NCBI GenBank assembly: GCA_947177395.1
Contig: CAMWUI010000018.1
Coordinates: 1-53,433, forward strand
Direction: 5' to 3'
From: an uncultured Paraprevotella sp.
Lineage (GTDB): Bacteria; Bacteroidota; Bacteroidia; Bacteroidales; Bacteroidaceae
Length of the DNA: 53,433 bases
Part shown: piece by piece, positions 51,117 to 53,433 of the stretch
How positions within the stretch are numbered: the first letter of the stretch is position 1
Layout of the letters: each line of letters begins with the position of its first letter
Program-made: the position numbers and the translations under genes
Notes under the pieces: model-generated
Databases searched by the model: none
Told to the model about the DNA's origin: nothing
What the model saw: the letters and a program-made list of their open reading frames with translations, nothing else

Positions 51117-52595
51117 TCATTCAATGGTGAAATTCACATCACCATCCTTTATTTCCTCGTTATCATACTCTTTTACAGTGTGCCAAGTCGATGGTGTTCC
51201 GCCAGAGACTTCAATAGGATAAATGATTACTTTACCGGGTAGCGCATCGGCCGGATCCTGCACTCCGATTCCTTTGGAAAAGTCGAGTTGAAAAATATAT
51301 TGATATCCCGGATTCCATCTTTGAGTTGTAGCTCCATTTATATATGGTATGGCTGATGCCCAGCCGTAATTTCTGATCTCCTCTCCATCCGGGACGGAGT
51401 ATAAAGAACCGGCCGAGAAGTTCGGGTCAGTGTAGAAGTTGCTCCCGTTTTTGTAGACGCGCTTCATCACCTCTCCGGTTTGGGTTTTAATTGAAAGATA
51501 GACCACCTTCATATTATCAGCAGTTACAATCAGAGATGAATTCAAATTCGCCCCTTCGATATAGGGATAAAGCAGAGTATGATTCTCAGTGAGTTTTTCT
51601 TTCACTCGGAGCAGCACGCTGAAATAAAGAAAACTGTGATCTTTATTAGGTTTCTTCGCATATTCCCACCATACATTGTAATCATATGGAATGACCAATG
51701 CAGGACCACCTTTTCCCATCAAGGATACAGCCTTCGACTTGTCTGGATTATTTTCCTTGTTGATTGTGAGGACTTTATCTCCGTTTCGATATATATATTC
51801 CACAACATCTTTCTTCTGGCCGACACCTATCCATCTGCCGATTTTCGTGCTGTTCCAGTTTTTAAAATTGACTGGTGTCCCTTCAAAACTGAAATCACTT
51901 TCAATAGCAATTCCTCCTATTCTCACTCCGGCTATCTCCACGTCATAGCTTTCAGAGTTACCAAAAGCCTCCAGGATAATCCTGCTCAACTGATGCTGCA
52001 AAGTAAGATTCACGCCCGTATATAGATTGTCGGTTTTCGAGCCTTCAGCCGTGGCGGTGACAAAATCTGAATGTTTGGCGATGTCTCTGTTAACCTTGAA
52101 GTTCTTCATCCAGTATTCTATGGTGTCGTTCGTCGTTTTTGTGTATTCCAGACGGAAAGATTTATCACGTTCATTGCCATAAACTCCGGCACTATCTCTC
52201 AATACGTCGCGTGACGGATAGAAAGCGAAAAATCTAAGTTTTCCGGCTTTCCCACCCTTGTTGGATGACCACCTACACGAATTCGATCGGAAAGCCTCCC
52301 CCATCCCGGCTGTTTGGAACACCCTTTGCGCCGAGAAATGCTCGCGGGGAATAGGCAAGCCTTTTGCATTAACACTATCTATGCAGGCAGCAGATACATC
52401 AAAACCGTTTTTAATACTATTCTTATCGATATTGTCACCCGAGCGAGTCTCTATCCCCGGCAAGGAAGTAAAGAAAAGAATCTCGGAATTATCTGTCGTC
52501 ACACCAATATCTGTCAGTTCCTCCTGAGCGCAGGAGAAAAGGAGGAGCGCAGATAGTGCGGTGATTAAGCTATATATATTTATATTGTACTTCAT
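51117..52595 (-). CDS. fimbrillin-family lipoprotein
   Basis: 492 residues. Lipobox Cys22 (LSALLLFSC) and possible cleavage after Arg51 (GIETRSGD). Core LQHQLSRIILEAFG and VEIAGVRIGGI are the fimbrillin hallmark. It is paralogous to the partial gene upstream: LQHQLSRI matches FRHQLSRI, IAGVRIGG matches IAGVQIVN, and KRVYKNGSNFYTD matches KRLYKNGNNYFTD. 14 bp separate the two. Confidence 0.85.
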   Translation of the reverse strand: MKYNINIYSLITALSALLLFSCAQEELTDIGVTTDNSEILFFTSLPGIETRSGDNIDKNSIKNGFDVSAACIDSVNAKGLPIPREHFSAQRVFQTAGMGEAFRSNSCRWSSNKGGKAGKLRFFAFYPSRDVLRDSAGVYGNERDKSFRLEYTKTTNDTIEYWMKNFKVNRDIAKHSDFVTATAEGSKTDNLYTGVNLTLQHQLSRIILEAFGNSESYDVEIAGVRIGGIAIESDFSFEGTPVNFKNWNSTKIGRWIGVGQKKDVVEYIYRNGDKVLTINKENNPDKSKAVSLMGKGGPALVIPYDYNVWWEYAKKPNKDHSFLYFSVLLRVKEKLTENHTLLYPYIEGANLNSSLIVTADNMKVVYLSIKTQTGEVMKRVYKNGSNFYTDPNFSAGSLYSVPDGEEIRNYGWASAIPYINGATTQRWNPGYQYIFQLDFSKGIGVQDPADALPGKVIIYPIEVSGGTPSTWHTVKEYDNEEIKDGDVNFTIE

Positions 52596-52609
52596 GAATC
52601 ATCTGTTTT

Positions 52610-53433
52610 TTAAGCTCCGGGAACCTCTACTGTGTGTGTCGTCGAGCCGTTCAATCCCTGCCATTCATTAACACTGACTGAGACTCCTATCTTGTCGCTG
52701 ATAATGGGGTCTCCAGCCTTAGGTGATACATTTCCAATGACTTCAGGACCGTGAAGGCCTATGCCGGAGGTGTAGTCGAGGGTGTAGGTGTAGATGTAGC
52801 CGGGTTCCCATTCGCCGGCGATGGGCAGAGCAGCCCAACCGAATTCTATGATTTCCTCGCCTGATGCAAGCGAATATGGTTGGGTGAAATATTCGTCAGT
52901 GAAGTAGTTGTTGCCGTTTTTGTAAAGGCGTTTGGATATCACGCTTGTCGCCTTGACTACTGCGAAATACTCCCTCGGAATGTCCATCGCGTTAAGCCCC
53001 TGACTCCTGTCGAAATAGGGATATTGCACTTTCCCCTTTCCTGCAGTCGGAGTCTTATCAATTATTCTCAGGAGCACGTTAAGGTACAATCCCTTGCCAC
53101 TATTGACCGCATCGTTTGTATAGTCCCACGCGGAATAGGTGGATGGGATAAGCATTGCGCAGTTGTCAGAGTCGCCGATTTTCTTGCCTAATATGGATAC
53201 GGGATCCGCGCCGACCTTGACGATGGCATCACCTTCGCGGAAGATGTACTTAGCTGTGTCAGGGGATGTGTTTTGCCATTTGCCGTCTTCGGTTTCGGCG
53301 GTCTGGAATTCATAGGCACCGTTCATAAGGGCGTTTACGATTTGGACGCCGGCAATCTCAATGTCGCAACTCTTGTGTGAGCCTTTTACCTTCACTTCAA
53401 TACGGCTCAGCTGGTGACGGAATTTGAGCGCGA
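52610..53433 (-). CDS. fimbrillin-family protein, 5' end beyond window
   Basis: At least 274 codons open to the right edge; the N-terminus is missing. It enters at the fimbrillin core (LKFRHQLSRIEVKVKG, CDIEIAGVQIV) and runs to the natural stop (THTVEVPGA). Tandem duplicate of the next gene with clear block-wise similarity (RLYKNGNNYFTDEYF, GEEIIEFGWA, GYIYTYTLDYTSGIGL). It shows that the fimbrial operon continues to the right. Confidence 0.85.
   Translation of the reverse strand, partial: ALKFRHQLSRIEVKVKGSHKSCDIEIAGVQIVNALMNGAYEFQTAETEDGKWQNTSPDTAKYIFREGDAIVKVGADPVSILGKKIGDSDNCAMLIPSTYSAWDYTNDAVNSGKGLYLNVLLRIIDKTPTAGKGKVQYPYFDRSQGLNAMDIPREYFAVVKATSVISKRLYKNGNNYFTDEYFTQPYSLASGEEIIEFGWAALPIAGEWEPGYIYTYTLDYTSGIGLHGPEVIGNVSPKAGDPIISDKIGVSVSVNEWQGLNGSTTHTVEVPGA

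Overview
The window reads as chromosome of a Bacteroidales bacterium (phylum Bacteroidota). Most intergenic gaps carry the Bacteroides-type -7 element TAnnTTTG, and the gene content is typical of the order: an LptD-type outer-membrane protein, a C10 peptidase, a TonB-dependent receptor, DUF5715, DUF6057 and DUF5106 proteins, MORN repeats, and Mfa/FimA-type fimbrillins. Most housekeeping genes are GC-rich. The hipBA patch (about 16.8-18.65 kb), the 25.75-26.9 kb gap and the region right of about 45.5 kb look clearly more AT-rich. I cannot name the species.

Layout. 0-6.1 kb (+): aspS, metA, a U32 peptidase-family protein (RlhA-like) and a zinc-ribbon membrane lipoprotein, the last three overlapping end to end. 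6.1-9.2 kb (-): a LuxR-type regulator with a degenerate receiver domain, followed by a TonB-dependent receptor. 9.4-13 kb (+): a small lipoprotein, radA and an FAD-dependent dehydrogenase. 13.0-13.7 kb (-): engB. 13.7-16.8 kb (+): recR, a small membrane protein, a family 2 glycosyltransferase, a GNAT acetyltransferase and tRNA-Asp(GTC) with a perfect terminator. 16.8-18.65 kb: a repeat relic and a hipBA toxin-antitoxin pair. 18.7-25.7 kb (-): a PurF-like protein with its glutaminase site erased, a C10 cysteine peptidase, an HD hydrolase and LptD. 25.75-26.9 kb: a gene-poor stretch with a headless reading frame, two different 23-24 bp tandem arrays and an inverted-repeat element. 26.9-32.7 kb (-): purM, then an operon phoH-purC-menG-aroE-hydrolase. 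32.7-35.4 kb (+): a DUF5715 protein and two small exported basic proteins separated by another 23-24 bp array. 35.4-38.8 kb (-): a short FolK-like protein, then ravA-viaA. 38.9-45.5 kb (+): kdsB, a 14-unit MORN protein, an inositol-phosphatase-family protein, a YhcH protein, glgB and a DUF6057 protein. 45.5-47 kb (+): DUF3791, a mosaic DUF3990/fimbrillin relic and a DUF5106 thioredoxin-like lipoprotein. 47.2-53.4 kb (-): a fimbrial operon that runs out of the window.

Much of the content serves the envelope (LptD, KdsB, glycosyltransferase, TonB receptor, fimbriae) or core metabolism (purines, shikimate, menaquinone, glycogen, methionine). The most unusual signals are the catalytically stripped PurF homologue, the pseudo-receiver regulator beside the TonB receptor, the tandem and inverted repeats at 26.3-26.9 kb with a relative beside tRNA-Asp, and the gene-fusion scar beside the fimbrial operon.
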